36,120 bases of DNA from DTKY01 sp037440765 (lineage in GTDB: Bacteria > Acidobacteriota > Terriglobia > Bryobacterales > Bryobacteraceae). A program made the translations under genes and the position numbers. The notes beneath the pieces were generated by a model. It made no database searches. It had not been told where the DNA came from and saw only the letters and a program-made list of their open reading frames with translations. How positions within the stretch are numbered: the stretch's first letter is position 1; each line of letters opens with the position of its first letter. Shown in pieces: positions 1 through 7,124 of the stretch. The stretch lies in NCBI GenBank assembly GCA_037440765.1, contig JBBITL010000044.1, positions 1-36,120 on the forward strand, read 5' to 3'.

Positions 1-327
1 CGCGTGGGGGAGGTGAGCCGGCTGCTGGGGGTGGAACCGTACGTGCTGCGCTTCTGGGAGACGGAGTTCGCCGCAGTGTCTCCGAAGAAGTCGGGCCGCG
101 GACACCGGCTGTACCGCCGCAAGGATGTGGAATTGCTGCTCCAGATCAAACACCTGCTCTACGAGAAGCGGTTCACCATCGAAGGCGCGCGGCAGGCCCT
201 GAAGGGGCGGGCGAAACCCGCGGCGCGCAAGGCAGACAAGGTTCGCCGCCAGGCGGATCTGTTCGCGCCGCCGGGCCTAGCGGAGATCCGGGCAGAATTG
301 GCGGCGATTCTGAAGATGCTGAAGTAA
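1..327 (+). CDS. MerR-family transcriptional regulator, 5' partial
   Basis: The frame is open from the first base and ends with TAA at 325-327. The visible part begins inside the DNA-binding helix-turn-helix (GEVSRLLGVEPYVLRFWE), so the true start lies left of the window; the GTG at position 4 falls inside the conserved IGEVS-type motif and is unlikely to be the start. After it come the wing (GRGHRLYRRKDVELL) and a helix typical of MerR proteins (IKHLLYEKRFTIEGARQAL), then a basic linker and a short C-terminal helix. There is no cysteine cluster or drug-binding domain, so it is a short MerR-like protein of unknown signal rather than a metal sensor. In many bacteria a regulator of this kind follows the IHF alpha or pheT genes; that neighbour would be outside the window. 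It is convergent with rnc, with 10 bp between the stop codons. Confidence 0.85.
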   Translation, partial: RVGEVSRLLGVEPYVLRFWETEFAAVSPKKSGRGHRLYRRKDVELLLQIKHLLYEKRFTIEGARQALKGRAKPAARKADKVRRQADLFAPPGLAEIRAELAAILKMLK

Positions 328-337
328 AAGGAAACCG

Positions 338-1060
338 TCAAGGCGGCGTGGCGGTCCGCCCCAGCCTGGCGAGCAGCAACTCGGCGGCCTTCTGGCCGGC
401 GGCCTTCTTGGTGTGCGCCTCGGCCCGCACCACCCACGCCGTGCCGAGGCTCACTTCGACGACGAACGTCTTGGAGTGCTCCGGTCCGGACTCGCCGACC
501 ACCAGGTAGTGAGGCGGCGGGAGGCCGCGTGCGTGTGCGACCTCCTGCAACGCGCTCTTGAAGTTGGCGAGCGGCAGGTCGCCGGCTTCCGGCGGAGCCT
601 CCTGGCCCCCCACCACGTGACGGGTGACGAAGGCACGCGCAGCCTCCAGCCCGGCGTCGAGGTACAGGGCCGCGATGAGCGCCTCCAGCGCGTCGGCCAG
701 CAGCGCCCGCTTGCCGCGCCCTCCGGTCAACTCCTCGCCGCGCCCCAGCAGCAGATGATCGCCGAGTCCCATGGCACCCGCGACCTCAGCCAGATGGGCC
801 TCGCTGACGTAGTGGGCCTTCAGCTTGGAGAGCCGGCCCTCGGTAAGGTCCGGGTACCGCACGAAGAGCAGTTCGCTCACCAGCGCTCCGAGGATCGAGT
901 CGCCGAGAAACTCCAGCAGTTCGTTGTGGACCAGCGGCGGCTCGCCCGGGGCTGACTTCTCGTGGGCGTATGACTTATGGGTGAGGGCGCGGCGCAGGAG
1001 GTCCCGGTCGCGAAAGAACCAGCCGGTCGCGCGCTCCAGGGCCCCCCGCTCCGCGCTCAT
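338..1060 (-). CDS. rnc: Ribonuclease III
   Basis: A 240-residue protein that cleaves double-stranded RNA in rRNA maturation and mRNA decay in the cytoplasm. The signature NELLEFLGDS lies at residues 46-55. Metal-binding acidic residues matching the E. coli enzyme are visible as E47, E50, D54, D123 and E126 (LLADALEALIAALYLDAG). The nuclease domain covers about 8-150, and a double-stranded-RNA-binding domain about 164-234 (NFKSALQEVAHARGL, then HTKKAAGQKAAELLL). Length is normal for the family. The ATG start at 1060 has only a weak AGGC upstream. It is the last gene of a leftward group with two TPR genes and a TonB receptor; the gap to the next upstream gene is 24 bp, which suggests cotranscription. 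Confidence 0.96.
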   Translation of the reverse strand: MSAERGALERATGWFFRDRDLLRRALTHKSYAHEKSAPGEPPLVHNELLEFLGDSILGALVSELLFVRYPDLTEGRLSKLKAHYVSEAHLAEVAGAMGLGDHLLLGRGEELTGGRGKRALLADALEALIAALYLDAGLEAARAFVTRHVVGGQEAPPEAGDLPLANFKSALQEVAHARGLPPPHYLVVGESGPEHSKTFVVEVSLGTAWVVRAEAHTKKAAGQKAAELLLARLGRTATPP

Positions 1061-1084
1061 GCCTGTAGGGACGACGGAACGAAA

Positions 1085-1909
1085 TTACTTGGCGGGCTCC
1101 GCGCCCTTCTGCTTGAGCTGGACGGTGCGGTCCCGCTCGGCCTGGGCGATCTTCCTGACCTGCGGATTCAGGTCCGGCACCGTCATTACCTTGTCGAGCA
1201 GCGAGATGGCGTCGTCGTACTTGCCGATCTTGGCGTAGGCGGCGGCCAGCCGGACCTGGGTGGAGGGATCGGGCTCGCTCGACAGCGACAGCGTGGTCTT
1301 GAATTGCTCGATCGCCTTCTCGGGCTGGTTGCGTGCCCAGGCGGCCAGCGCGTAAGCCTCGTGAGCCTGGGCGGCGAACTCCTTCTTGGCCATCTCCCAC
1401 TGCTGGTCGGTCAGGCTCGGATTGGGGCGGGGTGCGGTCTTGAGGAGTTCCAGGGCCTTGCCGGCGTATCCTTCAGCGACCTTCAGCTTCTCCTCCCGGT
1501 CCAGGTCATGCTCGCGGGTCCTCTGAGCGATGGCGCCCGCCAGCATCAGCATGGCCTGATAGTGCTCCTTGTCGGCCTCCAGTGTACGCTCGGCGTAGAC
1601 GATCATGCGGTCGCTGTCTCCCTTCTGCTGGTAGGAGACTGCACCGAAGAACAGCGCCAGCGGTTTGAACTCGGAATCGCTGAACTTGGAGACCAGTTGA
1701 TTGGCTGCCTTGATCCTGGCGTCCGGATCCTGGGCCTGGAGGATCGCCATGACCGCGCTGGCTTCCTCCTGAGACTTCACCTGGGGCTGCTTGGCCACCG
1801 GGGACCCCTCCGGTGGAGGGGCTTGACCCGCCGGCGGGGCCTGCGCCAGAAGCAATCCCGCAACACAGGCGATGACGACCGCCGCGCGAAAGACTATACG
1901 GTGACTCAT
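1085..1909 (-). CDS. Secreted TPR-repeat protein
   Basis: 274 residues. The ATG at 1909 is chosen because AAGGAG lies about 7 nt upstream and a signal peptide follows at once (residues 1-23, hydrophobic core FRAAVVIACVAGLLLA). A proline-rich segment follows (APPAGQAPPPEGSP), then helical repeats from about residue 70: LFFGAVSYQQKGDSDRMIVY, AYALAAWARNQPEKAIEQFK and LAAAYAKIGKYDDAISLLDK fit the TPR pattern. No enzymatic motif is seen. It is probably a periplasmic or membrane-attached scaffold; the partner cannot be told. It lies between another TPR protein (64-bp gap) and rnc (24-bp gap). The frame stays open upstream into the neighbouring gene, but that extension has no start signal and overlaps the neighbour's end. 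Confidence 0.85.
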   Translation of the reverse strand: MSHRIVFRAAVVIACVAGLLLAQAPPAGQAPPPEGSPVAKQPQVKSQEEASAVMAILQAQDPDARIKAANQLVSKFSDSEFKPLALFFGAVSYQQKGDSDRMIVYAERTLEADKEHYQAMLMLAGAIAQRTREHDLDREEKLKVAEGYAGKALELLKTAPRPNPSLTDQQWEMAKKEFAAQAHEAYALAAWARNQPEKAIEQFKTTLSLSSEPDPSTQVRLAAAYAKIGKYDDAISLLDKVMTVPDLNPQVRKIAQAERDRTVQLKQKGAEPAK

Positions 1910-1973
1910 TGAGAGCTCCTTATCCTTGAAACATATTACGTTCAACATGATTGACGTACCGGGCGAAGCCCAG

Positions 1974-3461
1974 TTACTGCTTTCTGAATTCTTCCAGCAA
2001 ACCTCTGCCGGCCGCTTCCCGCACAGCGGAGGGAGCGCCCTCCACGGCAAGCACGGACCGATAGTGCGCGGCGGCCTTGTCCCTCTCTCCCGCCAAATCC
2101 GCCAGGCGCCCAAGATAAAGATGACTGTATGCCTCCGTCTGCGGATCGGGAGACGATTGCAATACCCGTAGAAAGAGCTTCTCAGCCAGTTCCGGGTCCT
2201 TCTCCAGGGCCGCAATGCGCGCCAGCCCGTATAGAGCCCTCGCCTCGACGGGCCGGTCCTGCTGCTCCTCCATCAGCTTGAGCAATACTGCCTTCGCCTT
2301 AGGATACTGCTTCTCCCCGTACAGGCGTTCGGCCGCCTCCAGAGCCATCTGGGCCGGAGTCAGCTCCGGCTCCCGTCTGGGCGGGGCAGGCTCCGCCTTG
2401 CGGGTGGGCCGCGCCGAGGAGAACTCCACCTTTGCCAGCCGGCGCTCCTCCTTGCGGAAATCGATGGAGGAGATCAGATCCGGGTAGTAGAGGCGGATGC
2501 CGGCGTCCTGGGCCTCGAATCGGGCCAGTTGCTCGGCGAAGTGCGGGGCGAGCACGTACCCCTCTGCCAGCGCCTGCGCGACCAGGGCCTGCTTGGCAGC
2601 CGGTGGTCCTGGTTGCAGCCGGCTCTCGACAGCCTTGATGAGCGACTCGTTGGCCAGCATCAGAAAATCCTCTTTGAACACCTCATCCAGGTAAGGGGCG
2701 CCCAGGGCGTAGTCGCCCACGGCCTTCTTCTTCATGAGTTCCTCGGAGTGCCGCGTCGCCAGCGGGTCGAGCAGAAAGTGGAGGTAGGCGTGCCGCACCT
2801 CGGCGGTCTGCGGCGCAGGCGAGGGCGTGACGACGACGAAGTACTCGTTGGCGTAGCTGCGGATGTGAACCTGGTTGGGCGCTCCGAGCAGGTCCACATA
2901 GACCTGGAACCGCCACCCTGGGAAGCCGCCTGGCTCGGTGCGCAGGTAGCCGCTCACTTCGGTGACGGCTCGCGTGACAGGGGCATGATAGCGCGCGATG
3001 ACCTCCTCGATGGCGGGCTGAGCCTTCTTCCACAGCGACTCTATACCGGCCTCCTTATAGAAGCGCACCAGCAGAGGCTGAAAACCCTCCAGTGCGCTCA
3101 CCTCGGGAGGCATCTCATTGCGTCTGAGGCGTGGCGCGAAGGCCGGAGGACCGTCGACCAGCAATCCGAAGGAAACGTACTGGCTCAACTCCGTTGACCA
3201 GTCCCTTTTCCTGTGATCCTGGAAGAACCGCCTCAACTCGGGCAGGCAAGGGATGTTCCTCGAGGCCAGTTCCCGGCGCACCGCTTCCCGCAGCGGGTGG
3301 TTGGCGGTGGAGCCGAGGTCGGCGTCATAGCCGGCGGCGTTGATAGCGGCCAGCACGGTGAACAGAGCGGGGCTCGCGTCAAGCTGGCCTTGCCCGGCAG
3401 CGTGGGCCGGAAGAAAGCAGGAGGCTAGCCAGACTGCGGCTGTCAAAAAGCGGACCGGCAA
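1974..3461 (-). CDS. Secreted TPR protein with an HxxxH motif lacking the catalytic Glu
   Basis: 495 residues with a TTG start at 3461. AGGGAG lies about 13 nt upstream, and a signal peptide begins directly (FLTAAVWLASCFLPAHAAG, about residues 5-23), which is why this start is preferred. The middle part (about 30-330) matches no domain I can name with confidence. It contains RHAYLHFLLDPLATRH at 223-238: H224 and H228 are spaced as in the zinc site HExxH of gluzincin peptidases, but the catalytic glutamate is alanine (A225). The C-terminal region (about 370-490) holds TPR units (AAERLYGEKQYPKAKAVLLK, ALYGLARIAALEKDPELAEK, HLYLGRLADLAGERDKAAAH). It is probably an exported scaffold, perhaps descended from a peptidase. 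It sits 35 bp downstream of a TonB receptor on the same strand. Confidence 0.82.
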   Translation of the reverse strand: MPVRFLTAAVWLASCFLPAHAAGQGQLDASPALFTVLAAINAAGYDADLGSTANHPLREAVRRELASRNIPCLPELRRFFQDHRKRDWSTELSQYVSFGLLVDGPPAFAPRLRRNEMPPEVSALEGFQPLLVRFYKEAGIESLWKKAQPAIEEVIARYHAPVTRAVTEVSGYLRTEPGGFPGWRFQVYVDLLGAPNQVHIRSYANEYFVVVTPSPAPQTAEVRHAYLHFLLDPLATRHSEELMKKKAVGDYALGAPYLDEVFKEDFLMLANESLIKAVESRLQPGPPAAKQALVAQALAEGYVLAPHFAEQLARFEAQDAGIRLYYPDLISSIDFRKEERRLAKVEFSSARPTRKAEPAPPRREPELTPAQMALEAAERLYGEKQYPKAKAVLLKLMEEQQDRPVEARALYGLARIAALEKDPELAEKLFLRVLQSSPDPQTEAYSHLYLGRLADLAGERDKAAAHYRSVLAVEGAPSAVREAAGRGLLEEFRKQ

Positions 3462-3496
3462 AATTTGTGCTGCACTCCCTAGATCTTCAGTTTAGC

Positions 3497-5323
3497 TCAA
3501 TCGGGCGGGCCCCAAAGGACCCACTCCAGGCCGCCGGCTACACCGCGTCCGGGCATGGGGACACCCAGGATCTCCTCGTAGCGGGCGCCGGCAAGGTTGG
3601 TCAGATGGAGGAACGGGCGCAGGCGGCCGCCGCGCGCCACGGACAAGTCCGCCACGGCGTAAGGGTCGCGGCCGTAGCGCTGCACCGCGCCGACCCTGGC
3701 ACGAGCCAGCAGCCTGCCAGGCAGGGCTGCCTGCCAGGACCCCACCCCACTGTGACTCGGGTAATTAAACACGTAACGCGACAACAGGCCGCCCAGGGCG
3801 GCGCGTGCGCCGCCCAGAGCCGTGTAGCGCAGCTCAACGCGGTGCGCGGGGTGGATTCTCGCGGCAACGCCGGCTTCCAGGCCGGTGAACCGCAGGCGCC
3901 CGATGTTGGCGGCGCGCCAGATGTCGGAGGGCGAATTACGCACGTAGTCTATGCCGTCGGTTTCGCGCCGGTGGAAGACGGTCAGCTCGCCGCGGAGGCG
4001 CGAGCCTGAATTCCAGTCGAACCCGCCGTCAAAGCTCCAGGCGCGTTCCGGACGCAGATCCGGAGAACCGCGTGTGGCGGGGTCATGGTAGTAGAGATCC
4101 GTGTAGGAGGGCAGGCGGAAGGCGTGGCCGGCCGAGGCCCGGAGTTTCAGCCGGGAGGTGAGCCAGACGCCGCCCGCGAGACTGGGGCTCAGCACCCCGC
4201 GCCGTCCGGCGTAGACCTGCTCTCGCAGCCCGGCGGAGATGGAGAAGCGGCCGAGCGCCCGGAAGTCCAGGGCGGCATAGCCGGCGCCGGCGGTGCGGGA
4301 GTGAGCACCGAGATTGGTGCTCCGGATCGAATCGCCGAGGACCTCGGCGCCGTAATGAAGCCGCGTGTTGACGCCCAACTCCTGCCGCCGCCGCAGCGCC
4401 GCCTGGTAGCTTTGGACGGCGTGGCGGTTGGTGTAGACCTCCGGCCGGTGACGGTGCAGAACGAACAGGTCCGTGTGGCGCCGGTACCCGAAGGCCGCCT
4501 GGGTATCCGGCCCGAGTTCCTGCCGCAGCGACGCGAACCAGGTGCGGGTGTGCTCCCAGGACCGGAAGTTGCCGTAGAAGTTATCCGCTCCGAAAGGATG
4601 ATCCCGGTGGCCGAGCAACACGGCCGTGGAGCCGAGCCTGGTGGTTAGATTGGTGGTCGAGGCCAGCGACAGGTAGCGGTAGTCCCGGTTCGGGATGAAT
4701 CCGGAGGAGAACTCCCGCGCGGCGGCCAACTGCTGGGCCCACCGGCCGCGCACCCCGGCCAGCGTGACGCGCTGCTGATTCAGGCCGAAGTTGCCAAGCG
4801 CGGCGCGCATTCTCACCATGGAAGCCTCGGGCGCGCGGGTAACGAAGTTCACGGCGCCGCCCACGGCGTCCGAGCCGTAAAGGGTCGATCCCGCCCCTTT
4901 CAGGACCTCCACTCTGGCGACCGCCTCCAGCGGCAGCGGGAGATCCAGATTGTGGTGCCCCGTCTGCGGGTCGTTGAGCCGCATCCCGTCCACGAGCACC
5001 AGCGTCTGTCCGAACGAGCCCCCTCGGATTGAGAGGTCCGCCTGCACGCCGGCGGGGGCGCGCCGGCGCAAGTCGACCGAGGAATCGAATTGGAGCAGAT
5101 CCACCAGCGCTCCCGACAACAGGGGCAGCGGAGATGCGACGGCCACGGTGAGGGCGCGGTCGGCCTCTTCCAGCGGCACGGGCTCGTAAACGCCCGTGAC
5201 AACGATGGTGTCGCGCCGTTCGGCAGGCGCATCGGCGGCCAGCAGCATACAGAGAACAAGGAGCATGGATACTAACGCCAGAAGGTTTCCCTCCATTATA
5301 AATGACGAAATCGGAGTCCCCAT
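3497..5323 (-). CDS. TonB-dependent outer-membrane receptor, BtuB/FepA type
   Basis: 608 residues. A hydrophobic signal segment lies at about 13-30 (LLALVSMLLVLCMLLAADA), followed by a TonB-box-like DTIVVTG. The plug domain spans about 50-165 and contains LSIRGGSFGQTLVLVDGMRL, VEVLKGAGSTLYGSDAVGGA and VNFVTRAPE, the usual plug signatures. The rest is a beta-barrel, with FRLPSYTDLYYHDPATRG-type receptor sequence in the barrel. The protein ends GLEWVLWGPPD, so it lacks the terminal aromatic residue common in barrels. The substrate is unknown; vitamin B12, siderophore or glycan are all possible. The ATG at 5323 has GGGGAA a few bases upstream; an alternative ATG at 5296 has no ribosome-binding site. 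It heads the leftward group with two TPR proteins and rnc. Confidence 0.93.
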   Translation of the reverse strand: MGTPISSFIMEGNLLALVSMLLVLCMLLAADAPAERRDTIVVTGVYEPVPLEEADRALTVAVASPLPLLSGALVDLLQFDSSVDLRRRAPAGVQADLSIRGGSFGQTLVLVDGMRLNDPQTGHHNLDLPLPLEAVARVEVLKGAGSTLYGSDAVGGAVNFVTRAPEASMVRMRAALGNFGLNQQRVTLAGVRGRWAQQLAAAREFSSGFIPNRDYRYLSLASTTNLTTRLGSTAVLLGHRDHPFGADNFYGNFRSWEHTRTWFASLRQELGPDTQAAFGYRRHTDLFVLHRHRPEVYTNRHAVQSYQAALRRRQELGVNTRLHYGAEVLGDSIRSTNLGAHSRTAGAGYAALDFRALGRFSISAGLREQVYAGRRGVLSPSLAGGVWLTSRLKLRASAGHAFRLPSYTDLYYHDPATRGSPDLRPERAWSFDGGFDWNSGSRLRGELTVFHRRETDGIDYVRNSPSDIWRAANIGRLRFTGLEAGVAARIHPAHRVELRYTALGGARAALGGLLSRYVFNYPSHSGVGSWQAALPGRLLARARVGAVQRYGRDPYAVADLSVARGGRLRPFLHLTNLAGARYEEILGVPMPGRGVAGGLEWVLWGPPD

Positions 5324-5381
5324 CCAAATTCCCCGGCATTCACAATCCGCCGGACCGGACTGCGCGCTGAGTGGAGTCGGA

Positions 5382-5387
5382 TATAAT
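5382..5387 (+). promoter_or_regulatory. -10 element TATAAT, probable leaderless promoter
   Basis: A perfect TATAAT ends 7 nt before the ATG at 5395. A transcript starting 6-8 nt downstream would begin at or next to the start codon. No Shine-Dalgarno sequence is suitably placed (GGAG at 5373 is about 18 nt away), and I see no clear -35. Confidence 0.5.
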
Positions 5388-5394
5388 CAGCGCC

Positions 5395-7086
5395 ATGGCC
5401 ACGGGGCTGTTGCACCTGCACACCTACTTCTTCTTTCCGTTTTCCATCGACAAGCAGGCCGTGCTGGAGGAGCACGGCAGGCTCTGGCCGGTCCACCGGC
5501 GCTGGATCGACGGACTGGACGACTGGCTCGACTGGCACCGGCATGGCACCGGGCCGGGCGGCCTGGGTCCGCTAGGACGCTGGCGGCGGGCCGCCTACCG
5601 GCGCTTCGACTCGGACTCGCCGGCCTACCAGGACATGGTGTTCTTCCATCCGGTGGTGCGGCGCGTCTTCTTCGACACGGCTGACGGCCCGGACGGCGCC
5701 ACAGACCATGAGTCCCTGCTGCGCTGCTACGAGATTCCAGTTCCCGAAGGCGCCCGGCTGTGGCTGGAGGCCGCGGACCTGAAGGGACGCGAAGCGAAGG
5801 TGGAGGTCACCGACCTCAGGCTGTTCCTGTTTGCCAACGGCATGGGGATTCTTTCTATCGGCGTCGAAGCCTTCGACCTGAGTTCGGCGCAGGCGCTGTG
5901 GATCAACGAGACGCTGCGCAAGGTGTACCCCTCCAGCGGACGGCAGGCACGCGAGGGCCGCTTTCCCAGCCGGCTGGCTCTGGTTCTGGAACGCGGCGGC
6001 GCCGGCCAGTCCCTGGTGGAGGAGAGCTTCGAGCGGGCCGAGATGACGGGAGTGCTGCCGCCGCTTGCGCGCACTATCACCCAATTGCTCTACTTCGCCG
6101 ATTACTCGCGACAGGAGTACGAGCCGGTGCTGGACGAGCGCATGGTCGTCTACACATACATGGCGCTGGATCCGCAGAGCCTCTCTGAGGGCTTCCTGGA
6201 ATCCGGCGAATACCAGGTGCTGCTCAGCCGGATTCTGTACGTTGACCGCGACGCCGCAGACTACAGATACGAACCCGGCTTCACGCGGGCGCAGATGGAG
6301 CGGCAACTCTACCGGCGCTGGGCGCACCAGGGCACTTATTACGGCTTCACCAGTTACAGCAACATCACGACGACGATCGGAGCCTTCGACTGCGACGAGC
6401 ACCAGCTGCGCGAGGGGTTCCTGATACACCGCATGTTCAGCACGCGTTACTACCTGATGGCGCTGGTGGCGCTGTTCTACCGCGCGACGCTGCTGGATTT
6501 CTCCGAGCGCACGGCTCTGGTCTCCAAGCAACTCTACCTCGACCAGGAGGACAACCGCTTCGCGCTCGGGAACATCAGGCTGGCGAGCGACCTGCGCGCC
6601 GACTTTCTGCACTTCTCCAACTACTGGCACTTCGACGAACTGGCCAACAAGGACGAGGAGAACGAGCATTTCGCCATGCAGTGCCGGGAGTACCGCATAG
6701 GCGGCATGAAGGCGGAGATCGAGGAGGAAATCGAGAAGCTCAACGCCTCTCTGCACAATTTCCACCAGTTCCGCAACACGGAGGCGGTCAACCGGCTGGC
6801 GGTGTTGAGCCTCCTGCTTGGCGCGGGCGCCGTGGCGACCGGATTCTTCGGGATGAACTTCGGCCGCAGCTTCGCGCGGTTCTTCTTCGAACCCGACATC
6901 GCCTCGCTGCCCGCGCACTACGCCGCGATGGCGTTCGCCGCCCTGGCGGCTTTCGGCGCTATCGGCATTGGCTTCTACGTGGTGGCGAGGAACTGGCCTG
7001 ACTACCGGGAGACTCTGTCGCGGCGCGCGGCGGGAAGGAGCAAAGAAGGCGCCAGCCTGCGCAGGGGCGCGCCCCCGCGCAGGTAG
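5395..7086 (+). CDS. CorA-like divalent cation channel with a large N-terminal region
   Basis: 563 residues. The ATG at 5395 is preferred over the GTG at 5371 because TATAAT lies between them. The C-terminus shows the CorA layout: a long helix (EIEEEIEKLNASLHNFHQFR), a transmembrane segment (about 466-485), the pore motif FFGMNF with G486-M487-N488, a loop, a second transmembrane segment (about 505-528) and a basic tail. CorA proteins move Mg2+, Co2+ or Zn2+ across the inner membrane as pentamers. This one is much longer than the usual 310-370 residues: some 430 residues precede the stalk helix, starting with an aromatic-rich stretch (LLHLHTYFFFPFSI) that I cannot assign. The acidic MPEL-type loop that often follows GMN is not evident. 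The gene is divergent from the TonB receptor and convergent with the next one. Confidence 0.8.
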   Translation: MATGLLHLHTYFFFPFSIDKQAVLEEHGRLWPVHRRWIDGLDDWLDWHRHGTGPGGLGPLGRWRRAAYRRFDSDSPAYQDMVFFHPVVRRVFFDTADGPDGATDHESLLRCYEIPVPEGARLWLEAADLKGREAKVEVTDLRLFLFANGMGILSIGVEAFDLSSAQALWINETLRKVYPSSGRQAREGRFPSRLALVLERGGAGQSLVEESFERAEMTGVLPPLARTITQLLYFADYSRQEYEPVLDERMVVYTYMALDPQSLSEGFLESGEYQVLLSRILYVDRDAADYRYEPGFTRAQMERQLYRRWAHQGTYYGFTSYSNITTTIGAFDCDEHQLREGFLIHRMFSTRYYLMALVALFYRATLLDFSERTALVSKQLYLDQEDNRFALGNIRLASDLRADFLHFSNYWHFDELANKDEENEHFAMQCREYRIGGMKAEIEEEIEKLNASLHNFHQFRNTEAVNRLAVLSLLLGAGAVATGFFGMNFGRSFARFFFEPDIASLPAHYAAMAFAALAAFGAIGIGFYVVARNWPDYRETLSRRAAGRSKEGASLRRGAPPRR

Positions 7087-7099
7087 GCGGGAACTTCAG

Positions 7100-7120
7100 G
7101 GGCAGGCCGGGGGCCTGCCC
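7100..7120. terminator. Hairpin between convergent genes
   Basis: GGGCAGGC (7100-7107), a five-base loop CGGGG, then GCCTGCCC (7113-7120) make a perfect 8-bp stem. It fills the 38-bp gap between the CorA-like gene and the large TonB receptor gene, which converge. There is no T-tract on either strand, so it is a stem-type bidirectional terminator candidate rather than a classic intrinsic one. Confidence 0.5.
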
Positions 7121-7124
7121 GCGC

